Source: DMER64 sp964600385 (GTDB lineage Bacteria > Bacteroidota > Bacteroidia > Bacteroidales > UBA932). Taken from it: 64,000 nucleotides of DNA. Where the stretch lies: positions 248,001 to 312,000 of the forward strand of contig CAZRJC010000001.1 of NCBI GenBank assembly GCA_964600385.1. Reading direction: 5' to 3'. Shown here one piece after another: positions 22,620-31,297 of this stretch (position 1 is the first letter of the stretch; the number at the start of each line of letters is the position of its first letter). The notes beneath the pieces were generated by a model. It was not told where the DNA came from. It worked only from the letters and a program-made list of their open reading frames with translations, and did no database searches. The translations under genes and the position numbers were made by a program.

Positions 22620-25334
22620 ATGTCAGAAATTAAACGAGTCTATTGCTTTGGCGGCAAAACCGCCGATGGCGATGGATCTATGCGAAATTTGCTGGGTGGC
22701 AAAGGGGCTAACCTGGCTGAGATGTGCCTGCTGGGCATCCCGGTTCCCGCCGGTTTTACGATTACAACCGATGTATGTACCGAGTATTATGATTTAGGAT
22801 GCAACTATCCTAAAGATTTGTCTGCAGAAGTAGCCCAGGCTTTGAAGAAAACCGAAGATATCATGGGCACACGCTTTGGCGATCCAGAAAACCCGTTGCT
22901 TGTATCGTGCCGTTCCGGAGCACGCAGCTCCATGCCAGGTATGATGGAAACCGTTCTCAATATCGGGTTATGTTCTGCAACAATCCCCGGACTTATTAAA
23001 AAAACCGGAAACCCCCGTTTTGTATACGATGCCTACCGCCGTCTGATCATGATGTTTTCAGATGTGGTTATGGAAAAAGCCGAAGGCATTGAACCGGCAG
23101 AAGGCCAGGGAATCCGTGTTCAGCTCGATGGGATGCTGCATCAGCTCAAAGTAGAAAAAGGTTATAAAAACGATACTGACCTTACCGAAAAAGATCTTAT
23201 CTGGCTTTGCGACGCATTTAAAAAACGCGTAGTGAATGTACTTGGCAAACCCTTCCCCGACGATGCCATGGAACAACTTTGGGGCGGCGTTGGCGCTGTT
23301 TTCAAATCATGGAACGGCAAACGTGCCATTTCTTACCGCCGTATTGAAGGCATCCCCGACGAATGGGGAACTGCCGTTACGGTACAATCCATGGTCTTTG
23401 GCAACATGGGCGATAAGTCCGCTACCGGCGTGGCCTTCTCAAGGAATCCGGCAACGGGCGAGGCTAAATTCTACGGCGAATGGCTTGTGAATGCGCAGGG
23501 AGAAGACGTAGTGGCAGGTATCCGCACCCCCAACCCGCTGAACGAAGCCACCAAAAATGAACAAAATCACCATCTGCCTTCGCTGGAAACATCCATGCCT
23601 AAGGTTTACGGTGAATTGAACCAGATACAGAAGAACCTCGAAGCCCATTTCCGTGACATGCAGGACATAGAGTTTACCATCCAGGACGGTCGTCTGTGGA
23701 TGCTGCAATGCCGCGTGGGCAAACGTACCGGTGTAGCTGCACTGAATATGGCCATGGACATGCTGCTGGAAGGTCTCATAGACAGAAAGACAGCCGTATT
23801 GAGAGTAGCTCCCAACCAGTTGGACGAACTGCTTCACCCCATCCTGAACCCCGCTTTTGAAAAAACCGCCACTGTTGTAGGCAAAGGTTTGCCGGCTGGT
23901 CCTGGCGGAGCTGTGGGTCAGATCGTCTTTACTGCCGAAGACGCTGTTGACTGGCATAAAAGAGGAAAAAAGGTAATCCTTGTCCGGGAAGAAACCAATC
24001 CCGAGGATGTGGAAGGCATGCGTGCTGCCGACGGGCTCCTTACCGCCCGCGGAGGCATGACCTCACACGCTGCTTTAGTGGCCCGGGGCTGGGGAAAATG
24101 CGCCATCGTAGGTTGTGACGCCGTACATATCAATATGGCTAAAAGGGAACTGACAATTAACGGAAAGACATATCCCGAAGGAACCGTATTCAGCCTGAAC
24201 GGCACCAGAGGATTTGTTTACGACCAGGCCGTTGAGACCATGGACGCTTCTGAGAATCCCCGTTTCAAAGAATTCATGAAGATGGTGGATTCGTTCCGTA
24301 CAATGGGTGTCCGTACCAATGCCGACACGCCCGAAGATGCACAGATGGCTCTGAACTTCGGAGCCGAAGGGATTGGCCTGTTCCGCATTGAACATATGTT
24401 CTACGGCCTCAATTCCGAGGCACCTCTTGCAAAACTTCGCAAAATGATCCTTTCTGACACGGTGGGAGAACGCAAACTCGCCCTGCATGAACTGGCTCCC
24501 TATGTTAAAGCGGCTGCCAAACAGACTCTTAAGGTCATGGACGGTCTGCCTCTTACATTCCGGCTTCTTGATCCCCCACTACATGAGTTCGTTCCCCAGA
24601 CACCCGACAAGCAAAAGGAACTTGCAGACGAATTGGGTATCACAGTTGATGATATCAAGGCACGCGGAGAACTTCTGCACGAAGTGAACCCGATGATGGG
24701 TCACCGCGGCGTACGTCTTGGCGTTTCGTATCCCGAGATTTCCGAAATGCAGTTCCGTGCCATTTTTACTGCCACTGCCGAACTCATCAAGGAAGGATAC
24801 AATCCCAAACCCGAGATCATGATTCCTGTGACTGTTACGGTCAAAGAACTTGACGACCAGAAAAAGATTGCAGAACAAGTTCATAAAGAGGTTGAACTGC
24901 AGTTTGGCATTACATTCAACTATCTCTTTGGTACGATGATTGAAATACCGCGCGCCACTCTTGTAGCTGAAGAAATGGCCAAAACAGCCCAGTTCTTCTC
25001 TTTTGGGACCAACGACCTTACTCAGATGACCTTTGGATTCTCCCGTGACGATATGGGTTCCTTCATGGGCACCTATATCAATAAGAAAATCCTGCCTTTC
25101 GATCCGTTCCAGCATATAGACCGGGAATCGGTAGGCAAGCTCATCCAGATGGGTATCGCAGGTGGACGTGCTGCCAATCCTGACATAAAGATTGGTATAT
25201 GCGGTGAACACGGAGGTGATCCCGAATCGGTACAATTCTGTTACGAATGCGGTCTCACTTACGTATCGTGTTCCCCGTTCCGCGTGCCTATTGCCCGGCT
25301 GGCTGCCGCGCAGGCCGCAATACGCAATATGTAA
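22620..25334 (+). CDS. ppdK: Pyruvate, phosphate dikinase
   Basis: Interconverts pyruvate, ATP and phosphate with phosphoenolpyruvate, AMP and pyrophosphate. In anaerobes it can run glycolytically or gluconeogenically. The 904-residue length is typical. N-terminal nucleotide-binding domain: GGKGANLAEMCLLGIPVPAGF and SCRSGARSSMPGMMETVLN. The phosphohistidine is H483 in GGMTSHAALVARGWGK. The C-terminal PEP/pyruvate barrel carries GTNDLTQMTFGFSRDD, CGEHGGDP and the catalytic cysteine C884 in YVSCSPFRVP. All key residues are present. It is transcribed alone and ends in a strong intrinsic terminator. Confidence 0.98.
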   Translation: MSEIKRVYCFGGKTADGDGSMRNLLGGKGANLAEMCLLGIPVPAGFTITTDVCTEYYDLGCNYPKDLSAEVAQALKKTEDIMGTRFGDPENPLLVSCRSGARSSMPGMMETVLNIGLCSATIPGLIKKTGNPRFVYDAYRRLIMMFSDVVMEKAEGIEPAEGQGIRVQLDGMLHQLKVEKGYKNDTDLTEKDLIWLCDAFKKRVVNVLGKPFPDDAMEQLWGGVGAVFKSWNGKRAISYRRIEGIPDEWGTAVTVQSMVFGNMGDKSATGVAFSRNPATGEAKFYGEWLVNAQGEDVVAGIRTPNPLNEATKNEQNHHLPSLETSMPKVYGELNQIQKNLEAHFRDMQDIEFTIQDGRLWMLQCRVGKRTGVAALNMAMDMLLEGLIDRKTAVLRVAPNQLDELLHPILNPAFEKTATVVGKGLPAGPGGAVGQIVFTAEDAVDWHKRGKKVILVREETNPEDVEGMRAADGLLTARGGMTSHAALVARGWGKCAIVGCDAVHINMAKRELTINGKTYPEGTVFSLNGTRGFVYDQAVETMDASENPRFKEFMKMVDSFRTMGVRTNADTPEDAQMALNFGAEGIGLFRIEHMFYGLNSEAPLAKLRKMILSDTVGERKLALHELAPYVKAAAKQTLKVMDGLPLTFRLLDPPLHEFVPQTPDKQKELADELGITVDDIKARGELLHEVNPMMGHRGVRLGVSYPEISEMQFRAIFTATAELIKEGYNPKPEIMIPVTVTVKELDDQKKIAEQVHKEVELQFGITFNYLFGTMIEIPRATLVAEEMAKTAQFFSFGTNDLTQMTFGFSRDDMGSFMGTYINKKILPFDPFQHIDRESVGKLIQMGIAGGRAANPDIKIGICGEHGGDPESVQFCYECGLTYVSCSPFRVPIARLAAAQAAIRNM

Positions 25335-25356
25335 TTATCACTCATATATTCAAAGC

Positions 25357-25385
25357 AAGCTGCCGGTTTTCCGGCAGCTTTTTTT
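25357..25385 (+). terminator. Intrinsic terminator of ppdK
   Basis: A perfect 10-bp stem AAGCTGCCGG/CCGGCAGCTT with a TTTT loop is followed by a T run. The galE -7 box begins at the last base of the T run. Confidence 0.92.
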
Positions 25386-25392
25386 ATCTTTG
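25385..25392 (+). promoter_or_regulatory. Candidate -7 box TATCTTTG for galE
   Basis: Exact match to the most common Bacteroidota form of the -7 box. Only 5 nt separate it from the galE ATG, which implies a leaderless or nearly leaderless transcript. Confidence 0.55.
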
Positions 25393-25397
25393 GATTT

Positions 25398-26432
25398 ATG
25401 AAACAAAAAATCCTAATCACCGGTGGTGCGGGCTTTATTGGAAGCCACACAGCCGTAGATCTGATCCGGAGCGGTTACGATATTGTAATCGCAGATAATT
25501 TTTCCAATTCAGATACCACATGTCTCAAAGGCATTGAGCAGATTACGGGACAAAAGGTTCCTTTTTATAATACAGATTGTTGCAATAAAGAGGCTCTGCA
25601 GCTTCTCTTCAGCGAACATCACATAGACGCCGCCATCCACTTTGCAGCCTTTAAAGCGGTTGGGGAGAGCGTTAATGAGCCCTTGAAATATTACAAAAAC
25701 AATCTGTTTTCTTTTATTAACCTGCTGGATGTGATGAAGGAGAACGGAGGAGGCTGCGTGGTATTCTCCTCTTCTGCGACTGTTTACGGTCAGGCAGACA
25801 AATTACCGGTCACCGAGGAAACGCCACGGAATCCGGCCAATTCCCCTTATGGAAGTACTAAACAAATGTGTGAAGATATATTGATGGACACAGCGGCTGC
25901 TTTTCCTTCCATCAAAGGAATCATTTTACGGTATTTCAATCCCATTGGAGCTCATCCCTCGGCCCTTATCGGGGAACTGCCCCGGGGTGTACCCAACAAC
26001 CTGGTTCCCTTCATAACCCAGACTGCTGCCGGGCTGAGAAAGGAATTGAGTATTTACGGCAACGATTACGACACGCCGGACGGAACAGCCCTCAGAGATT
26101 ATATAGATATAATGGACCTTGCCGGGGCACATGCCGCTGCTCTAAGGCGCATGCTGGAAGGCAGGAACAAATCTTCCTGTGAAATATTTAACGTAGGGAC
26201 CGGAAAGGCATTATCCGTGCTGGAACTGGTGGAAAAATTCCAACAGGTAAACGGTGTTAAACTCAATTACCGGATTACTGAAAGACGTCCCGGTGATGTC
26301 GAGGCCATTTGGGCAGACACTTCGCTGGCCAACAAAGAACTTGGCTGGAAGGCAGTCCGTTCTACAGAAGAGACCCTGGCTAGTGCCTGGGCCTGGGAAA
26401 AACACATCAGAGGAATAAAAGATGGAACCTAA
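25398..26432 (+). CDS. galE: UDP-glucose 4-epimerase
   Basis: Interconverts UDP-glucose and UDP-galactose with bound NAD, for galactose use and glycan precursor supply. The 344-residue short-chain dehydrogenase/reductase fold has the dinucleotide motif GGAGFIGS near residue 8, the catalytic Y151 and K155 in PYGSTKQMCED, the preceding FSSSATVYG, and the GalE signatures RYFNPIGAHPS and NLVPFITQTAAG. The last 11 bp overlap the start of the dGTPase gene, so the two are cotranscribed and translationally coupled. The closeness to dGTPase has no obvious metabolic reason. Confidence 0.96.
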   Translation: MKQKILITGGAGFIGSHTAVDLIRSGYDIVIADNFSNSDTTCLKGIEQITGQKVPFYNTDCCNKEALQLLFSEHHIDAAIHFAAFKAVGESVNEPLKYYKNNLFSFINLLDVMKENGGGCVVFSSSATVYGQADKLPVTEETPRNPANSPYGSTKQMCEDILMDTAAAFPSIKGIILRYFNPIGAHPSALIGELPRGVPNNLVPFITQTAAGLRKELSIYGNDYDTPDGTALRDYIDIMDLAGAHAAALRRMLEGRNKSSCEIFNVGTGKALSVLELVEKFQQVNGVKLNYRITERRPGDVEAIWADTSLANKELGWKAVRSTEETLASAWAWEKHIRGIKDGT

Positions 26433-27648
26433 CCGATTTTCTGGTTTGCAGATGCAGGAAGGCCATCCCAAATGGGAACAGGCACTTCAGCGGGGCCACG
26501 TCTTCAGGGCTCCCGAAACAAAAACGGAAGAAACCCGTTCACAGTTTTACCGTGATTATTCGCGTATCCTGCACTGTACTTCATACCGGCGCCTGAAACA
26601 CAAGACGCAGGTATTCTTTGCCACCCAGAACGACCATATTTGTACCCGGATGGAACACGTTAACCACGTTGCCTCCATCAGTTATACCATAGCCAAATAC
26701 CTGGGCCTGAATACCGAACTCACACAGGCCATTGCCCTGGGACATGATTTGGGGCACAGTCCTTTCGGCCACGAAGGCGAAGGTTTGCTATCTGAAATCA
26801 TGAGCCAGTGGAACGAAGATTTCTGGCATGAAAAAAACGGTCTCTATACGGCCGATAAAATTGCCACATTGCCCAATGCCTCGGGTATTCATAAAAACCT
26901 CCACCTGACTTACGCTGTTCGTGACGGGATTATTTCCCATTGCGGGGAAACCGATGATAACGGTCTTTTCCCCCGGAACGAAGCCATAGATCTGGCCTCG
27001 ATAGAAAGACCCAATCAATACCTCCCCTACACCTGGGAAGGCTGTATTGTGAAGATATCCGACAAAATAGCCTACCTGGGGAGGGACATCGAAGACGCCA
27101 TTGAACTGAACCTGCTGGAACCTTCACAACTGAATGAACTCCGCTCACTTATGAAATTAGTTTCAGCCGCAGAAGGCGTGATAAATAATACAGCCCTTAT
27201 TGAGCTCTTTATTAACGATCTGTGCCTGAACTCCTCTCCCGGAGAGGGCCTGCATTTGTCACACGAATACCATAAACTGCTTGTAGAAGTCAAAGAATTC
27301 AATTACCGCTATATTTATAATCATCCGCGTCTGATGTATTATAAAGATTACGCCAAGTGTATTATTGTCACCATCTTCAGATTCCTTGACAGTTTGTACG
27401 GTCCATCTTTACTGGACACCGTTACCTCCAACCTGACCAAATTCCCAACACTAATGCGTTATTTCCGGGAATGGATCATAAAATACAGTAATCTAGCCCC
27501 TGAAGAAAGACAGAAAGAGCATTTCGAGAATGAGATCATCTACAATTTGTCTGACCACAAAGAATATAAGAGGGCTATCATAGATTATATAGCCGGAATG
27601 ACAGATAATTTTGCCATCCGCGTATATCACGAAATCATTTCTTTTTAG
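26422..27648 (+). CDS. Deoxyguanosinetriphosphate triphosphohydrolase-like HD protein
   Basis: Hydrolyses dNTPs, typically dGTP, to the deoxynucleoside and triphosphate; cytoplasmic HD-domain enzyme. Over 408 residues the metal-binding set is visible: MEHVNHVASISYTIA, then H108-D109 in LGHDLGHSPFGHEGE, and a later D in KISDKIAYLGRDIEDAIEL. LKHKTQVF near the N-terminus matches the dGTPase signature region. The gene begins inside the 3' end of galE, and its last four bases overlap the end of the convergent serpin gene. It is similar to dgt. Whether it prefers dGTP or other dNTPs is not readable. Confidence 0.92.
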   Translation: MEPNRFSGLQMQEGHPKWEQALQRGHVFRAPETKTEETRSQFYRDYSRILHCTSYRRLKHKTQVFFATQNDHICTRMEHVNHVASISYTIAKYLGLNTELTQAIALGHDLGHSPFGHEGEGLLSEIMSQWNEDFWHEKNGLYTADKIATLPNASGIHKNLHLTYAVRDGIISHCGETDDNGLFPRNEAIDLASIERPNQYLPYTWEGCIVKISDKIAYLGRDIEDAIELNLLEPSQLNELRSLMKLVSAAEGVINNTALIELFINDLCLNSSPGEGLHLSHEYHKLLVEVKEFNYRYIYNHPRLMYYKDYAKCIIVTIFRFLDSLYGPSLLDTVTSNLTKFPTLMRYFREWIIKYSNLAPEERQKEHFENEIIYNLSDHKEYKRAIIDYIAGMTDNFAIRVYHEIISF

Positions 27649-28889
27649 GACATTTTACTCATAAGCCCAGAGAACAGGATGGCTCCGGTGCTCTTCTCCT
27701 TTATAAAATACAGGAAGGGCCTGTTCATATGGAATGTAAATGTCTGGCCCGGACCGGTGGAAGTAACGTTGAATCCGATAATAGTAACCGCTGCAGCTTC
27801 TGTACCCTGCTCATCCACTTCCACATATGCTTTTTGCTTAATTAGAGCTATGTATAGATCTTCCAAATTGCTGATATTACTAAAATCGGCACGTTCCGGA
27901 TCAAAAGCGATTCCCATGCCCATCCGGGACAATACTGGGAACAACTTGTCTTCCGTATCGTATTCAACCTTGAATTTTGGAAATTGCACTTCCACTTCGC
28001 GTATACTCATAGCGGAAAGCCATCCGTTCCACTCATTGAGCGTCAGACGGGAAGCCACATCAAATACAGATACACCTTCGTCCGGCAAAACCACAACCAT
28101 GCTAAAAGCTTCATTCCCGTAAGGGAATTCGGCAATGGCCAGGTCCTGGTCTTTATAACAGTTCAGACTGGCAGTCTGTCTCATGTACGTTGCCTCGGAA
28201 AGTTTTTTATCATAACAGGTAAACGGACCTTTGTAGTTGTCTTCTTTTTTGAAGGTATGGGTCCACTGACCTTTATAATACAACGCATTGGTATAGAACA
28301 TCCTGGCGTTCGGATCTATTTCGTTGATAATTTGTTTGATAAGATTGTTCGTATTATCGGCACACCATTGATTAATGGCATCCACGGCAGAGGGCGAACT
28401 GAAATCAAGTTCCCTCACAGAAGCATCGTAATAATTGGTAAGTGCGTTAATGAACGGCGTTTCAACGGTAAAACCCTGTTTTATCCAGGCTGCATTGGCA
28501 ATCTGCAGTTTTACTGTATTATCGACATCTTTTAAGGCAGGAACGAGGGTTTTATAAAAAACATTCATGTCTTCCAGGGTGAAAGGCCCGAACCCAAGGG
28601 TGGTTTTCATATCTTCCATGGTTTGCCCTGCCGCACCGTTGGTTACGGCAGAAATTGCCAGGGTGGCACTCAAGGGCGATATGAACAGATTTTCATATCC
28701 GTTCTCGGCACACATTTCTCTGAAAAGATCAATGGCAAAACCATTGCCCTTGTCCAAAACAGCCTGTTGTGTTTTAGTGAGGATGATGTCCTCTCTTTCT
28801 TTTGGCTTATCGGACTGATATTTGGTACATGAAGAAACAGCCAGCCCGCATACAAGGGCCAATCCAATAAAGAGTGTATGAGTTTTCAT
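27645..28889 (-). CDS. Lipoprotein serpin (serine protease inhibitor)
   Basis: A 414-residue I4-family serpin with a lipoprotein signal (AVSSC21), so it is anchored in the envelope. The serpin core is recognisable: NLFISPLSATLAISAVTNGA, LQIANAAWIKQGF, TNALYYKGQWTHTF and the C-terminal MNRPFLYFIKEKSTGAILFSG. The reactive-loop hinge EQGTEAAAV (360-368) has the small residues needed for inhibitory loop insertion. Counting from the hinge puts P1 near V375-T376 (FNVTSTGPG), small or beta-branched, which would suit elastase-like targets, though the register is approximate. It lies 82 bp downstream of rubredoxin on the same strand and near an S46 peptidase gene. A role against host or bacterial proteases is inference. 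Confidence 0.93.
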   Translation of the reverse strand: MKTHTLFIGLALVCGLAVSSCTKYQSDKPKEREDIILTKTQQAVLDKGNGFAIDLFREMCAENGYENLFISPLSATLAISAVTNGAAGQTMEDMKTTLGFGPFTLEDMNVFYKTLVPALKDVDNTVKLQIANAAWIKQGFTVETPFINALTNYYDASVRELDFSSPSAVDAINQWCADNTNNLIKQIINEIDPNARMFYTNALYYKGQWTHTFKKEDNYKGPFTCYDKKLSEATYMRQTASLNCYKDQDLAIAEFPYGNEAFSMVVVLPDEGVSVFDVASRLTLNEWNGWLSAMSIREVEVQFPKFKVEYDTEDKLFPVLSRMGMGIAFDPERADFSNISNLEDLYIALIKQKAYVEVDEQGTEAAAVTIIGFNVTSTGPGQTFTFHMNRPFLYFIKEKSTGAILFSGLMSKMS

Positions 28890-28971
28890 ATTCTTTCGGG
28901 TTAAGATACATTCAATAAATGCACAGATCCCGGATTTACTGCATGCGGGCCGGAAAAAAAGCCGTCAAAAA

Positions 28972-29130
28972 CTATAAGGCAGAAAAATTATCTTTTGTAG
29001 CTCCGCAGAGGGGACATACCCAATCATCCGGGATATCCTGGAAAGCTGTTCCGGGTGCTATGCCGTTTTCAGGGTCTCCTTTGGCAGGGTCGTATACATA
29101 CCCGCACAGATTGCATTCATACTTTGTCAT
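28972..29130 (-). CDS. Rubredoxin
   Basis: A 52-residue one-iron electron carrier. It reads MTKYECNLCGYVYDPAKGD at the start and DDWVCPLCGATKDNF near the end. The four Fe ligands are C6, C9, C39 and C42 in two CxxCG motifs, with the conserved aromatic residues Y4, Y11, Y13 and W37. Full length for the family, with no fusion. In anaerobes rubredoxin passes electrons to superoxide reductase or rubrerythrin-type peroxidases; no such partner is in view. It starts 19 bp after the S46 peptidase stop on the same strand, so it may be transcribed from the TonB-receptor operon. Confidence 0.96.
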   Translation of the reverse strand: MTKYECNLCGYVYDPAKGDPENGIAPGTAFQDIPDDWVCPLCGATKDNFSAL

Positions 29131-29149
29131 AACGGTAATGATTTAAAAG

Positions 29150-31291
29150 TTAAAAAATAATATTCATTTCTTCCAGCAGATAGTCTGCCTGGGCATATTT
29201 TTCTATAATCCACAAAACATAGCGGATATCTACACAAACACATTTATTAAGGTCTTTATGGAAAAAAGTATCGGCTCCAAGCGATTCTTTATTGCCATCA
29301 AAAGCCAATCCTATCAAACGCCCTTTTTCATCCATGACCGGAGAACCGGAGTTTCCGCCGGTAATATCCAGATCACATATGAAATTCACATGCATGGAAC
29401 CGTCCTTTTTATCGGCCCAGCGACCCCATTCGGGATTTTTCAGGAATTGAAGCATCAGGGGATTGCTTTGGAATTCATAATCATCGGGATTCCATTTGTC
29501 CAGAATGCCCTGAACCGTACTGTACCAGCTATATGTGATTCCGTCCTGGGGTATCAGGCGGCCCGTTGTGCCAAAAGTCAATCGCATTGTGGCATTCGCA
29601 TCGGGGTACTGGGCCTGCTCCATATCATTTCTAAAGGCATACAAGGCCCGTTTATATTGCGTGTCCAGAGAATGAATCTTAACATCTTTCAGGATCTCCT
29701 CTTCGGCTTTGTTAAAAAGCTGTACAGATGTACTTTCACATAATTTGTAGGCGGGATCGGCCAATACGGAATCTATCAACTGAGCACAAGAAAAGAATTC
29801 GCTGAAATTTTCTTTTCGGCTGAAAAGGGAATTATTCCATATATATTGAGCCAGCGCACCTGTATCGCCATCAAAACGGTCGAATTCTCCTTGCAGGTAT
29901 TCCCCCCAGAATGATTTGGGAACGTTGCTGCAAAATTCGTTTAACGCCTTGAAGAACCATTCTTTTTCAATGTCGGGATTATAGCTGTCATAAAACCTGA
30001 CCATACGGTCATAATACTCTTTTCCGTATTTACAGGTACAATCTACGGAGTCTTCATGGTATCTGCTCTGCCTGCCCCGTAATCCTGAAGCCCGTCTCCC
30101 CATGGTCAGGAATTGACTGGAAATAATGGTCTGTTTGTGCCATTCCCGCCAGCCTTCCAGTTCGTTGACAGCTTTGTAGGCTACGGCCATATCGTTCAGC
30201 AGCGTTCCCCATTTGGTCTTTCGCTCTGCATTGGCGTCAATCCATTTTTGCATGGCCTGTTCTTCACGGGCCTTCATGTCAGCTACTCCATGCCGTATAA
30301 GGCTCAGGACCTCGCCTTCGCGTAATTCGGAAACATTGGATACTCCAAAATAGATATCGGCGTACTGTAAACGTATGCCGGGATCTTTTTCCATCCATTT
30401 TTTCATTATTTCCAAACGGGCTTTTGTCATTTTGACGAGAACAGGGTATGTGGTTTTCTGAATCCGGGTGATACCGAACGATGAATTATACCGGTCCGTA
30501 CTGTAAGGATATCCCATGACCATGGTAAATCCCCCTTCTTTAATGCCTCCTGCGTTAATTGTAAGCGTTTTTACGGGAACCAGCGGAACGTTTGCCGGGC
30601 TGTATTCGGCAGGAGAACCGTCCGGAGCGGTATAAACCCTGTACAGGGCAAAATCCCCTTTATGCTGAGGCCAGATCCAGTTGTCGGCTTCGCCACCGTA
30701 GGCGGCAATACTTACCGGAGGAGCGCCCACCAGCCTTACATCTTTATATTGTTCGTAACAATACATATAATATTTTGAACCGCCCCACATGGCAGCACAC
30801 ATGCTCTCATACCCCGTTAATTCCTTGTATTCCTTTTCCAGCGTAGCATACATTCTTCTTGAGGGCATAGTATCCCGGAGGCTTATTACCTTATCGGTTA
30901 CGTCAAATACTTTTTTTAGGAAATAAACGCTCTTCCCGCTAACCCATTTTTCTTCGCCGGGGGTACGGGCCCAGAATCCTTCTTCCAGGTAGTTATGATC
31001 GGGAGTACTGAAAGCGTGGATATCGGAGTAGGCACAGTGATGATTCGTAATCAGCAGACCGTTTTGTGAGATCATTGAGCCGGTACAGCCAAAGTCCATG
31101 GAAACAATGGCATCTGAAAGCGATACGCGGTCCTGGTCAAAAATAAGACCGGGATCCATTTTGAGGCCGTTGCTCTTCATCTGACGGATCAGACTCTGCT
31201 CAAAAGAGTGTACAAGCCACATTCCTTCATCGGCACGAGCCAGAGGGGCAATCAGTGTAAGCAGGAAAATAACAAGAATCGATTTTTTCAT
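29150..31291 (-). CDS. S46 family dipeptidyl-peptidase, DPP7-like
   Basis: A 713-residue periplasmic serine exopeptidase that removes dipeptides from peptide N-termini. Signal peptide to about A20, then DEGMWL, the usual mature start. Catalytic H85 in LLITNHHCAYSD, the Asp region GGEADNWIWPQHKGDF, and S648 in GGNSGSPV. The residue that sets S1 specificity, Arg673 in DPP11 (Asp/Glu-specific), is Gly here in LAFDGN, as in DPP7, so hydrophobic P1 residues are expected. It starts 6 bp after the DUF6850 gene and so belongs to the TonB receptor-DUF4876-DUF6850 transcription unit. It probably supplies dipeptides for uptake by a peptide-using anaerobe. Confidence 0.95.
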   Translation of the reverse strand: MKKSILVIFLLTLIAPLARADEGMWLVHSFEQSLIRQMKSNGLKMDPGLIFDQDRVSLSDAIVSMDFGCTGSMISQNGLLITNHHCAYSDIHAFSTPDHNYLEEGFWARTPGEEKWVSGKSVYFLKKVFDVTDKVISLRDTMPSRRMYATLEKEYKELTGYESMCAAMWGGSKYYMYCYEQYKDVRLVGAPPVSIAAYGGEADNWIWPQHKGDFALYRVYTAPDGSPAEYSPANVPLVPVKTLTINAGGIKEGGFTMVMGYPYSTDRYNSSFGITRIQKTTYPVLVKMTKARLEIMKKWMEKDPGIRLQYADIYFGVSNVSELREGEVLSLIRHGVADMKAREEQAMQKWIDANAERKTKWGTLLNDMAVAYKAVNELEGWREWHKQTIISSQFLTMGRRASGLRGRQSRYHEDSVDCTCKYGKEYYDRMVRFYDSYNPDIEKEWFFKALNEFCSNVPKSFWGEYLQGEFDRFDGDTGALAQYIWNNSLFSRKENFSEFFSCAQLIDSVLADPAYKLCESTSVQLFNKAEEEILKDVKIHSLDTQYKRALYAFRNDMEQAQYPDANATMRLTFGTTGRLIPQDGITYSWYSTVQGILDKWNPDDYEFQSNPLMLQFLKNPEWGRWADKKDGSMHVNFICDLDITGGNSGSPVMDEKGRLIGLAFDGNKESLGADTFFHKDLNKCVCVDIRYVLWIIEKYAQADYLLEEMNIIF

Positions 31292-31297
31292 TTCTAT

